From Bryobacteraceae bacterium CoA2 C42 (GTDB lineage: Bacteria > Acidobacteriota > Terriglobia > Bryobacterales > Bryobacteraceae), in the NCBI GenBank assembly GCA_019931245.1, contig JAINDL010000029.1:25112-89111 (forward strand): a DNA stretch of 64,000 nt. Reading direction: 5' to 3'. Positions 26,226 to 34,191 of this stretch are shown here, piece by piece. How positions within the stretch are numbered: the stretch's first letter is position 1; every line of letters begins with the position of its first letter. A program made the position numbers and the translations under genes. The notes beneath the pieces were generated by a model, which saw only the letters and a program-made list of their open reading frames with translations, did no database searches and was not told the DNA's origin.

Positions 26226-28138
26226 ACTCCCTGGCGGCTGGAGCCGTCGGCGCTGGACAGTTCGACAAAGGCCCGCCCGGCGGAGGCGTTCGCGGGCACG
26301 CGTACGTTGAACTGGAGCACGCCCGCCACAAAGCCGGGTGCGGCGCCGGCGTACAGGACATCAGCGGCCTGGTCGCCGATGCGCGCGCGGGGGGCGTTGC
26401 GGAGCGCGTTGGCGCCGCTAGGCACCTCGCCGTCCTGGAGTACGGTAGAGAAGTTCTCAAGGCCCGAGCCCCACAGCGTGACGACGCTGCCACGCGCGGC
26501 GGGCGCCTGCTCGCCGTTGAGGGCGCCATCGCTATTCAGGGCGACGGCCAAGGCGCGGCCGTTGCCGGAAAGCGTGAAGACGCCGGGTGCGGTGTCGAGC
26601 ACGGACGCCGTGAAAGTGGACGAGCGTTGACCGTTGCGAACTACTTCCACGCGCGCCAGGGCCCGGCCTTTCAAGGCCATGGGGGCGACCGCGTTGATCT
26701 GGTTGCGCGAGACGTACAGCAAGGGCGCGGACAGGCCGTCGAAGAGCACCTCGACGCCGCCCAGCGAAGTGGCCACGCGGCCGCTTGAGTCGAGCCGGGT
26801 GCCGAGCGCTTCGACCGGACCGAGGTTCATGCCGTAGAGGGAGACGAGGCCGCCCGGGCTTACGCCCGCCACTTGAGCGGCCGCGCTGACTGCTCCCGCG
26901 ACGCGAGGCGCAGCCGACGGCAAAAACGAATCAAAGGCATCGCCGGTGGGCCACTGCCGGACACTGAGCAGGGTGCCGGCGATGGCTTCCAGCAATTCGT
27001 CGACCGCCGTCTCCGACTCCGGCAAGCCGTTGAACGTCATGGCAAAGCACACGCCGCCCAGGTCGCTGCGGTAGAGCAATGCGTAAGTCCCCTCGAGGGC
27101 GCCACTGTGGAGCCAGTCGAGGCTCGCGCCATTTTGCTCGAGCATCCAGCCTAGGCCATAGTAGCCACCGGTGGGCGTGAACGAGGGGCGGTTGGTCATC
27201 TGCCGGATGGTTTCGGGCCGCAAGAGCGCGGGTCCCTTGCGCCCGTCGACACCGTTGGCAAAGCGGACGAGGTCAATGGGAGAAGCGATCCAGGCGCCAG
27301 CGCCCTGGATGACCTCAAAGTAGAAGCCGCCATCGGGTGCCGGCACTTCCGCGCCAATGCCCGGATAGAACGCGGGAAGCCGCGCCGCGGAGTAGTATTC
27401 GACTTCTCCCAGGCGCCGCTGCGCAGGGAGCGCGCCACCGAGCGCCATGCGCTGGATGCCCATCGGCTCCAGCACCGTGTCGCGCACGAGCGTTTCGTAG
27501 GGTACGCCCGCGACGCGTTCGATCAGACGGCCCAGCAACAGCATTCCGAAGTTGGAATAGGCGTAGCGCGTCCCGGGCTGAAACTGCAGCGGCTGCTTCG
27601 CCATAAAGCGAATCACATCGTCAACGGTCAACGGCTGGCGCAACGGCAGGGTGAGGCCCAGGCCCTCTACCACGGCGTAGCTCCCCAAGGGGTCGAAGGA
27701 CGCTTCGGCATCCCAGCCACCGGAGTGCTGCAGCAGGTGGCGAACGGTGATCTGATTCCAGCGGGAATCGGCGAGAATACCGGCCGGCAGCACTGCGGTA
27801 CCGAGCAGAGGGACGATCGGGGCGTCGAGCGACAAGCGCCCATCCTGGACAAGGCGCAACGTGGTCATGGATGTGATCGGTTTGCTGATGCTGCCAATAC
27901 GGAAAAGTGAATCGGGCTGGACGGGTGTCTTGAGCGCGGTATCGGCCAAGCCGAAGCCGCGGGCATAGACGAGGCGCCCACCCTGCGTTACGGCGAGGGA
28001 GCCGCCGTTGGTTTTGGTCTTACCGAGGTAGTTGGTCATGGCCCGGTCGAGGGCGGCCAGGGCTGGTACGGCGGTACCGGTTTGGGCCGGTAGGACGGGG
28101 AGTAACGCGAGGAGGATTGCAAACAGTGGAAATCGCAC
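26207..28138 (-). CDS. Beta-lactamase-fold serine hydrolase fused to a TIGR03437 domain
   Basis: 643 residues from the GTG at 28138. A signal peptide (LFAILLALLPVLPAQ) precedes a class C beta-lactamase/DD-peptidase fold (about residues 25-400). The catalytic motifs are SISK (Ser83, Lys86), YSN in RYAYSNFGMLLLGRL, and HSG in WLHSGALEG, standing for KTG. From about residue 415 a TIGR03437 domain follows (GVSPGGLVSLYGMNLGPVEA ... LYVSRNQINAVAPMAL ... VNLWGSGLENF-like VTLWGSGLENF). The hydrolase is probably a peptidase or esterase rather than a true lactamase. It is the first gene of an operon with the TonB receptor and divergent from a two-component pair. Confidence 0.88.
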   Translation of the reverse strand: MRFPLFAILLALLPVLPAQTGTAVPALAALDRAMTNYLGKTKTNGGSLAVTQGGRLVYARGFGLADTALKTPVQPDSLFRIGSISKPITSMTTLRLVQDGRLSLDAPIVPLLGTAVLPAGILADSRWNQITVRHLLQHSGGWDAEASFDPLGSYAVVEGLGLTLPLRQPLTVDDVIRFMAKQPLQFQPGTRYAYSNFGMLLLGRLIERVAGVPYETLVRDTVLEPMGIQRMALGGALPAQRRLGEVEYYSAARLPAFYPGIGAEVPAPDGGFYFEVIQGAGAWIASPIDLVRFANGVDGRKGPALLRPETIRQMTNRPSFTPTGGYYGLGWMLEQNGASLDWLHSGALEGTYALLYRSDLGGVCFAMTFNGLPESETAVDELLEAIAGTLLSVRQWPTGDAFDSFLPSAAPRVAGAVSAAAQVAGVSPGGLVSLYGMNLGPVEALGTRLDSSGRVATSLGGVEVLFDGLSAPLLYVSRNQINAVAPMALKGRALARVEVVRNGQRSSTFTASVLDTAPGVFTLSGNGRALAVALNSDGALNGEQAPAARGSVVTLWGSGLENFSTVLQDGEVPSGANALRNAPRARIGDQAADVLYAGAAPGFVAGVLQFNVRVPANASAGRAFVELSSADGSSRQGVWLWVR

Positions 28139-28248
28139 AAGGCCAGCGTAGGGGTCGGCCGGAAAAGCCGCATCGGCCGGAAGTCTCGAATCGGTGTCAT
28201 GCTTTTGGCGGAGGCGGCAGAGGCCTCACAGCCATTACACTGAAGACG

Positions 28249-29394
28249 ATGGAAGCTCGACCGCTGCTGTTCTGGGTTCGCTGGGGAGGCGTCTTCGTTT
28301 GTCTTGTCGCGGTCCTGATCTCGCAGACGGCTCCTTCTGTCAAGCCGCAACGCTGGCTGATCGCCGTCAGCCTGCTGCACGTAGGTTCATTCCTCCGCGT
28401 CACCCGGCAGTTTCCTCCCGGCCCACGCTGGCCGACGGCCTGGCTTGTCTTGCAATTCGCACTTGCCTCGCTGCTTGATCAGGGCACGACCTGGGTGGTA
28501 AATGCCCTCTCCGTCCCTCTGGCCGTGCCGCGCGAGGCACGCCGGCGTTGGTTGAGCATCGCGTTGGCATGCACGATGACCGGGACCGCGCTGAACATCT
28601 GGTGGAGCCTGCGCGGCGTCCCGCCGGAAAAGCTGCCTGGGCAGGAACTGGCGGTCACCTGGGCGTTGAGTTACTTCGAGACGCTGCTCTGGGGGGTGAT
28701 CGCCTACGTTGCGTCCGGGCTGATTGTGAAGATGGAAGCCGATAAGCGGCAATTGGCGGCGCTCAACGCTGAGTTGATCAGTTCGCGCGCGATGTTGGCT
28801 GAATCGAGCCGGATGGCGGAGCGGTTCGACATCGCGCGCGAACTGCATGACTCGCTGGGGCATCACCTGACGACGTTGAACCTCGAACTCGAGATCGCCC
28901 AGCACTGCCCGCCGGTCGAGCGCGACGAACAGGTGCGCAAGGCGCAGTTCCTAGCCCGTCTGTTGTTGGCTGACCTGCGCGACACGGTGACGTTGTGGCG
29001 GCGGGAACTGAGCGACGGGTTGCCGGAGGCTCTGCACAGCCTTTCCGCCGGAGTTTCCCACACGAAAGTACATGTAAGAATCGACCCGGAACTGCCCTCG
29101 CTGGCACCGCCGCGGGCGCACGCATTGCTCCGCTGCGCGCAGGAAGCATTGACGAATGCGTTGCGGCATAGCGGGGCTTCGGAAATCTGGATTGAGGCGG
29201 TGGCCGCTCCTGGGGAGGTGGAAGTGCGGGTGCGCGACAACGGTGTGGGTTCCGCGCGGATCTCGCCGGGCAACGGGCTGACGGGTATCCGTACGCGCGC
29301 GCAGGAACAAGGCGGGTCGGCCGCCTTCGAGTCACCGGTCTCGGGAGGATTCCTGCTGAGCGTGCGCATTCCGCAAACGGGAGACGCGGCGTGA
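28249..29394 (+). CDS. Sensor histidine kinase, DesK/NarL type (HisKA_3)
   Basis: 381 residues from the ATG at 28249; the open frame reaches back to 28117 but would overlap the divergent gene. Four to five membrane helices fill residues 8-160, with no large external loop, so the sensor lies in the membrane. A coiled linker leads to the HisKA_3 box ERFDIARELHDSLGHHLTTL (His200). The ATPase has EALTNALRHSGA and VRDNGVGSARISPGNGLTGI. It partners with the response regulator whose GTG overlaps its stop. Signal unknown. Confidence 0.92.
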   Translation: MEARPLLFWVRWGGVFVCLVAVLISQTAPSVKPQRWLIAVSLLHVGSFLRVTRQFPPGPRWPTAWLVLQFALASLLDQGTTWVVNALSVPLAVPREARRRWLSIALACTMTGTALNIWWSLRGVPPEKLPGQELAVTWALSYFETLLWGVIAYVASGLIVKMEADKRQLAALNAELISSRAMLAESSRMAERFDIARELHDSLGHHLTTLNLELEIAQHCPPVERDEQVRKAQFLARLLLADLRDTVTLWRRELSDGLPEALHSLSAGVSHTKVHVRIDPELPSLAPPRAHALLRCAQEALTNALRHSGASEIWIEAVAAPGEVEVRVRDNGVGSARISPGNGLTGIRTRAQEQGGSAAFESPVSGGFLLSVRIPQTGDAA

Positions 29395-30032
29395 TCCGGT
29401 TGCTGGTGGTGGAAGACGAGACGCTCTTTCGCGTGGGGCTGCAGAAACTGCTGAGTCTGCATGAAGAGTTCGAGATCATCGGAGAGGCAGCCGATGGGGA
29501 AGAGGCGGTGCGGGCCGCACAGGAACTGCGGCCCGACGCGGTGATTATGGACGTCCATCTACCGCGGTGCTCCGGTATTGTGGCCTTGGAAAAGTTGCGC
29601 GAGCTTGGCTTGCAAACGCCCGTGATTCTGCTGTCAACCTTCGACGAAGAGGACTCCTTTCTGAAGGGGATGCGCGCGGGCGCCAGCGCGTTCTTGCGCA
29701 AGGACGTCTCGTTTAATGATCTAGTGGCCACGATTCATGCCGCACTCCGTGGGGAACGCGTCTTCCGCCCCAGCATTACGGCCAAGGCGGCACAGCGGGC
29801 CTCGGCAATGAAACCTGCGTTTGACGTGCTGGATCTGCCCGATCCCCTCACCAAACGCGAGGTGGAGGTCCTACGCTTGATGGCCGCCGGGATGAGCAAT
29901 AAGGAGATCGCCACTGCCTTGAGCGCGGGCGAGGCGACGGTGAAGAGCCATGTGTCGAGCGTACTGTCGAAGATGGGTGTGCGCGATCGGACGCGCGCGG
30001 TGCTGCGCGGGCTCGAACTGGGGTACGTCTGA
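29391..30032 (+). CDS. LuxR/NarL-type response regulator
   Basis: 213 residues, GTG start overlapping the kinase TGA. Receiver domain residues 1-120 with the acidic pair at 9-10 (VEDE), phospho-acceptor Asp54 (VIMDVHLPRCSG), Thr/Ser switch in LLSTFDEEDSF and the Lys in FLRKDVS. The LuxR helix-turn-helix spans about residues 150-205 (LTKREVEVLRLMAAGMSNKE ... VKSHVSSVLSKMG). It is likely to control the divergent serine hydrolase/TonB receptor operon, which is inference from the shared 110-bp upstream region. Confidence 0.93.
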   Translation: MIRLLVVEDETLFRVGLQKLLSLHEEFEIIGEAADGEEAVRAAQELRPDAVIMDVHLPRCSGIVALEKLRELGLQTPVILLSTFDEEDSFLKGMRAGASAFLRKDVSFNDLVATIHAALRGERVFRPSITAKAAQRASAMKPAFDVLDLPDPLTKREVEVLRLMAAGMSNKEIATALSAGEATVKSHVSSVLSKMGVRDRTRAVLRGLELGYV

Positions 30033-30335
30033 TCAAGAACGTTTCCGCGACGGCCATCCGATATTCGGGACGCGCACCCAGATGAGGGCCTTCCCGCCTT
30101 CTCCTGTCCAGCGGTTGGCGGCGCGGTAGATGGCCATCGGCAGCTTCAGGTCCGCCCGCCGAGTCTTCGATTCGCGTAGAAGGTATCGATGTCGGGTGCG
30201 GTGACCTGATTGAGCATCACGTATCCACGCGAGATGACCAGTGCGCGAATCTGCTTGGCGAACTTCTTATGCTTGCGTAGCGTCGACGCCGGGATGCCCG
30301 AGCCTTCGCGCACGGTGAGGAACGCACGAATAGCC

Positions 30336-30353
30336 TCATGCTAAATCCGGCAT
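30336..30353 (+). repeat. Left target duplication (TCAT) and left inverted repeat of the IS element
   Basis: TCAT at 30336-30339, then GCTAAATCCGGCAT at 30340-30353. The 13 inner bases match the complement of the right end perfectly. Confidence 0.85.
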
Positions 30354-31986
30354 TTAGCCAGCGGTTTGGAGGCTGCTTCCGCCCTCCAGGGGGCCCGTGC
30401 CCCCGCAGAATTTCCAGAAAATCTGCCGGAACATCGTGGGCCATCGCTCGGCCGGTTCTAACTGCTCCGCATCATCCACAAACCGCCGTAAGTAGTTGCT
30501 GATCTTGCGCAAGTACTCCGCGATCGTCCTCGCCTTTCCGTGCACGCTCGTCATCTTCAACTTCACCGTCCGCGCATGTTCGGTCTGCTGCGCCACTCCC
30601 TCCATCCGCGACGGCCGCGTCGTGATCGCCTCCTGGTGCCGGTCCCCCGTCCCCATCCGCGTGTAGATCCCCCACCAGTTGTAAGTCAGCCCCACCAACC
30701 GCGCCATCAACCGGCTCCGCTTCAGATCCTTCGTCGTGTACCCCGTCCACCTCCACTGGTTCTTCAACTCATCGAACATGTTTTCGGCGTCCGCCCGGTC
30801 CCGGTAGGCCTGCGCCAGCACCCGCACATCGCTCTGCTCCCAACTCGTCACCAACACCGCATGCTCGTACCAATCCCCATCCGCCTGCTCGATGATGGTC
30901 CCCGGAAAACAGACCTGCCCCTTCCTCGTGCCCGAAGCCTGCAACGGCGGTTCCTTCAGCTTCTTCCGCAACACAATCACCCGCCGCTGGCGAGTCCAAC
31001 CCTGCGACTGCAACTCCGTCTCCACGCCGAACCATCCCTGGCCGGCGTCCTGCCACTCCGCCTTCTAGTTTCTGGCCAGCCGGGCAATCGTCCGGGCGAC
31101 ATTCTGCGTCTGCCGCAGCTTGAATCGGTACGGCAACCGCCGTTCCTCTGCGCCCGCCATCATCTTCTCGTTGGCGTGCGCGATGTCGCCGCGAATCAAG
31201 GTGGGCCACAGCCTGCGGTCCCGCGCGTCGAGCCAGCCCCAAAGGGCCGGCTGGGCGTACTCGCTGGCTGATTGGTTGCCCGCCTGGGCATCGACGTTGA
31301 GAACGAGTTTGCCCGCAGCGAGCACCATGACCTGATAGACATGCGAGGGCCGACCGGGCTTGGTGAGGTTGTAGCCGATACGCGCCTCTTCTTGGCGGCC
31401 ATAGAGGGTTTTGATGGTCGCATCGAGATCGAGCACCCAGGATTGTTCGAGCAAGGGGGAAAAGGTGCGATCCATCTGCTGGTCGATCCAGGCGGTGACG
31501 GCTTCGTCATTAGCGCCTTCGAAGGCGCGGCGGACGCTGTCTTCACTGCGGAAGGTCTTGACGCCGAACAGGCCGGCCACGACGGCGTCGCCGGTGAGGG
31601 CGGTGATGTGGGAGTAGCGGCGTTGGCCGATGGGGATGGAGTAGACGATGGTGGCGAGTATTTCGGCTTTGCGGGGCGCGTGGGGACTGGAGTAAGTGAG
31701 GGGGCAGGAGTCGACGAACTCGGTCCAGGTGTCACTGGTTTTGAGAAAGTCGAGGAAGTAAGCGAGGAGACCGTGGCGGGTGACGGCGGGGGCCGGTTCC
31801 CAGTGGACTTCGACGGAGCCGCCGAAAGTGTCGACGCGGTGGGGCGGCGGGAAGGAGTCCGGGGAGGAAGAGGCTTCACCCTTTGGGTGAATAGCGGAAA
31901 CGGGTTTGATCGCGTTTATCCCGTTTAGTATCAATTACATCAAGGGCAAAATGTGCAAACGAAGGCCTCTCCATGCCGGATTTAGA
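30340..31986 (-). mobile_element. IS1380-family insertion sequence
   Basis: 1647 bp. The termini carry 13-bp perfect inverted repeats (CTAAATCCGGCAT at 30341-30353 and its complement at 31973-31985), 14 bp with one outer mismatch. A 4-bp direct repeat TCAT flanks it (30336-30339 and 31987-31990); four bp is the usual target duplication of IS1380. The single transposase frame on the minus strand fills the element. The family is assigned from transposase motifs and size. The perfect target repeat suggests a fairly recent insertion. Confidence 0.85.
30354..31934 (-). pseudogene. IS1380-type DDE transposase with an in-frame amber stop
   Basis: One reading frame of 527 codons is interrupted by TAG at 31065-31067. 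The upstream half (289 residues, TTG start at 31934) has the IS1380 features RRYSHITALTGDAVVAGLFG, DLDATIKTLYGRQEEARIGY (first Asp) and LIRGDIAHANEKMMAGAE (second Asp). The downstream half begins KAEWQDAGQGWFGVETELQ and contains QAYRDRADAENMFDELKNQW (catalytic Glu). Both halves are otherwise intact and collinear, so a single point mutation explains the stop. Autonomous transposition should be lost unless the stop is suppressed. Confidence 0.85.
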
Positions 31987-31990
31987 TCAT
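31973..31990 (-). repeat. Right inverted repeat and right target duplication (TCAT) of the IS element
   Basis: ATGCCGGATTTAGA at 31973-31986, then TCAT at 31987-31990. The outermost base (A) does not pair with the G of the left end. Confidence 0.85.
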
Positions 31991-32099
31991 CCGGGGTGAT
32001 CGGCGAATTGGCAACGACCGCCGCGGAAGCCACCCGCGCCAGATCCGCCCCCGGAGGCAGGAGAGGGTGGGCTGGCACGGTCCACGATCCAGCGGACTC

Positions 32100-32381
32100 T
32101 CAGGCCGCAATGACCACCCTGGCCTCCGCCCAGTTGGACTTCTCCGTGTTCGCTGTTTTGAATTCTCCGCTGCGGGTGGTCGATGCGGGGATGGACAAAC
32201 GACATTTCCGGGCGGCGGGCCGAAGTTCGCCGGTTCGCCCGTCAAACGTCCGTCCAAGTAAACAGCGAGATGCGCACCGACGCCAGGCATCAAGAAAGAG
32301 CGACTGAGGCTCACACCGGCGCGCAGGGAGCAAAGTTGGCCGGAGAGCGAGGCTGAGATCGCTAACTCGATAAAAAGATTA
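32100..32381. other. Non-coding or degenerate stretch between the recombinase remnant and tRNA-Ser
   Basis: 282 bp. Several short frames are open on both strands, but none has a recognisable product, ribosome-binding site or repeated motif. Given the position it is probably worn-down accessory DNA. No copy of the tRNA 3' end was seen here. Confidence 0.5.
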
Positions 32382-32471
32382 TGGCGGTGAGGGTGGGATT
32401 CGAACCCACGGTACCCTTTCGGGTACGTCGGTTTTCGAGACCGATCGATTCAACCACTCTCGCACCTCACC
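32382..32471 (-). tRNA. tRNA-Ser (anticodon CGA)
   Basis: 90 nt including an encoded CCA (32382-32384). The acceptor stem is GGTGAGG (from 32471) paired with CCTCACC, with discriminator G. The anticodon arm TCGGT-CTCGAAA-ACCGA gives anticodon CGA, reading UCG serine codons. The long variable arm (GTACCC-GAAA-GGGTAC) is typical of class II serine tRNAs, and GTGGGTTCGAATCCCAC forms the T arm. The 3' end points at the recombinase remnant and the IS element. It lies 37 bp downstream of dnaJ on the same strand. Confidence 0.97.
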
Positions 32472-32508
32472 GCGAGCGTTCTTTTAGTTTACCAGACCAC
32501 TGGGGGTT

Positions 32509-33639
32509 CTACATGAAGTAGTCTTTCACCTTGTCAAACAGGCCGCGCTCCTGGGGGTCGGTGTCGGTCGGGAGGACCTCGCGGAGCTGCTCGAACAGCT
32601 TGCGCTGTTCGCGGGAGAGCTTGCCGGGCACCTTGACGTGGATATTGACGATGACATCGCCGCGGCCACCCGAATTGAGATACGGTACGCCCTTGTTGCG
32701 GATGCGGATCTGCTCGCCATGCTGGGCTCCTTCGGGCACTTTGACGCGCTCGACGCCGTCAAAGGTGAGCACGTCGAGTTCGGTGCCGAGAGCGGCTTGG
32801 GCGACATTGATCGAAACGGTGCAGTGGAGGTCGTTTTCACGCCGCTCAAAGACGGAATGTTCCTTGATCTGGAGTACGACGAAGAGGTCGCCCGGGGGGC
32901 CTCCGTTGGCTCCGGACTGACCTTCGTTGGCGAGGCGGAGGCGGGTGCCATTGTCGACGCCGGCGGGGATGGTGACGCGGAGCTTGCGGTCGACCCGCTG
33001 GAAGCCATCACCGGAGCACTTGGTGCAGGCTTTGCGAATCAGCTGGCCGCGGCCGCTGCAGGTGCGGCAGGTTTGGCGGATGGTGAGAAAGCCCTGCTGG
33101 AGCAGGACTTCGCCGCGGCCTTTGCAGGTGGCGCATTGGGTGAGGCCGTCGTTGGCATCGGCGCCGGTGCCTTTGCACAGGACGCATTGTTCGGCGCGGG
33201 GCACCTGGATTTCGGCGCTCATACCGCGAATGGCGTCTTCGAGGGTGATTTCGAGGTCGTAGCGGAGGTGTTCGCCCTGGCGGGCGCGGGTTCGGCCGCC
33301 GCCGCCCCGGCGGCCGCCGCCGAACAGGTCGCCAAAGCCGAAGAAGTCTCCGAGAATGTCGCTGAAGTCGCCAAAGGTTTCCGGATCGAAGCCGGGCGGT
33401 CCGCCGGCGGCGCCGCTGACGCCCTGGTGGCCGTAGCGGTCGTAGGCCGCGCGCTTCTGCGCATCGGCGAGTACACCGTAGGCTTCGGCGGCCTCTTTGA
33501 ACTTCTCTTCGGCGGCTTGGTCGTTGGGGTTCCGGTCGGGGTGATATTGCAGGGCGAGCTTGCGGTAGGCGGCCTTCAGCGCCGCTTCGTCGGCGCCTTT
33601 GCTCAGGCCCAGGACCTCATAGTAGTCGCGCTTGCTCAC
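32509..33639 (-). CDS. dnaJ: Molecular chaperone DnaJ
   Basis: 376 residues, full type I layout: J domain (residues 4-70, HPD at 33-35), Gly/Phe region (about 75-120), four zinc-finger repeats CVLCKGTG, CATCKGRG, CRTCSGRG and CTKCSGDG, and the C-terminal substrate-binding barrels with dimer tail. It delivers substrates to DnaK and stimulates its ATPase. Its ATG overlaps the grpE stop by 4 bp. dnaK is not in the window. Confidence 0.97.
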   Translation of the reverse strand: MSKRDYYEVLGLSKGADEAALKAAYRKLALQYHPDRNPNDQAAEEKFKEAAEAYGVLADAQKRAAYDRYGHQGVSGAAGGPPGFDPETFGDFSDILGDFFGFGDLFGGGRRGGGGRTRARQGEHLRYDLEITLEDAIRGMSAEIQVPRAEQCVLCKGTGADANDGLTQCATCKGRGEVLLQQGFLTIRQTCRTCSGRGQLIRKACTKCSGDGFQRVDRKLRVTIPAGVDNGTRLRLANEGQSGANGGPPGDLFVVLQIKEHSVFERRENDLHCTVSINVAQAALGTELDVLTFDGVERVKVPEGAQHGEQIRIRNKGVPYLNSGGRGDVIVNIHVKVPGKLSREQRKLFEQLREVLPTDTDPQERGLFDKVKDYFM

Positions 33640-34151
33640 CGGACCGCTACCTTGACCATCGCAGGTCGCAGATTGCGGCCTTTGAAGTTATAGCCGCGTT
33701 GGAAGACGGCGAGGACGGTCTGGTCCTGGGCCTCTTCGGTGGAGACCATTTCGATGGCGTGATGCAGGTGGGGGTCGAACTTCTGGCCGGCGGCTTCGAG
33801 AGGTTCGAGGCCGAGCTTTTTGAGGGTATCCTGGGTACGCTGATAGATGAGTTCCATGCCGCGAACATACTCGGCATCGGCGCAGGGTACGGTGAGGGCG
33901 CGTTCGAAGTCATCGAGCACCGGCAGGACGGCGCGGACGGCCTCCATGGCGGCGTACTCGCTCGATTCCATGCGCTCTTTTTCGGTGCGCCGCCGGAAGT
34001 TTTCGAAGTCGGCGCGCTGGCGCAGCAGCAAATTTTGCAGTTCGGTCTTTTCAGCGACCAGAGAATCCCGCTCGGCGAGCAGGTTCGGGGCGGCGTTTTC
34101 CGCCGGTGGCTCGCTCTGGGCGGCCTCTTTGTTTTCCATATCCAGGCTCAC
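33636..34151 (-). CDS. grpE: Nucleotide exchange factor GrpE
   Basis: 171 residues. A disordered acidic start, a long coiled-coil helix (LLAERDSLVAEKTELQNLLL then RQRADFENFRRRTEKER), the four-helix part (VLPVLDDFERAL) and the beta wing ending FDPHLHHAIEMV and GYNFKGRNLRPAMVKVA. It releases ADP from DnaK. A second ATG at residue 5 is possible. It lies 40 bp after hrcA and overlaps dnaJ. Confidence 0.96.
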   Translation of the reverse strand: MSLDMENKEAAQSEPPAENAAPNLLAERDSLVAEKTELQNLLLRQRADFENFRRRTEKERMESSEYAAMEAVRAVLPVLDDFERALTVPCADAEYVRGMELIYQRTQDTLKKLGLEPLEAAGQKFDPHLHHAIEMVSTEEAQDQTVLAVFQRGYNFKGRNLRPAMVKVAVR

Positions 34152-34191
34152 AGTAACAGTGTATCGTCCCGCCTGCCCGTTTTGACAGCGG

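Larger units (their letters stand above)
30146..32099 (-). pseudogene. Tyrosine recombinase remnant (N-terminal core-binding domain), split by an IS element
   Basis: The fragment on the minus strand upstream of 30340 reads AIRAFLTVREGSGIPASTLR, KHKKFAKQIRALVISRGYVM and APDIDTFYANRRLG, which is the SAM-like core-binding domain of phage-type integrases common in Acidobacteria. On the other side of the IS the frame continues as VVANSPITPDEAI. Removing 30340-31986 and one copy of TCAT joins 32099-31987 to 30335-30146 as one uninterrupted frame of 303 nt that ends in TGA at 30146. A TGA at 32100 bounds it upstream, and the catalytic Arg/His/Tyr domain is missing. So the gene was truncated as well as interrupted. 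The 113 bp at 30033-30145 show no gene. Confidence 0.75.

Noticed and set aside
26207..28138. True beta-lactamase resistance gene
   Set aside because: The fold is shared by many peptidases and esterases; the fusion and neighbours do not indicate antibiotic resistance.
31906..32307. 133-residue plus frame at the IS right end
   Set aside because: Crosses the IS boundary and target repeat; no recognisable product.
32638..33693. 351-residue plus frame opposite dnaJ
   Set aside because: Ala/Gly/Val-rich shadow of dnaJ and grpE.
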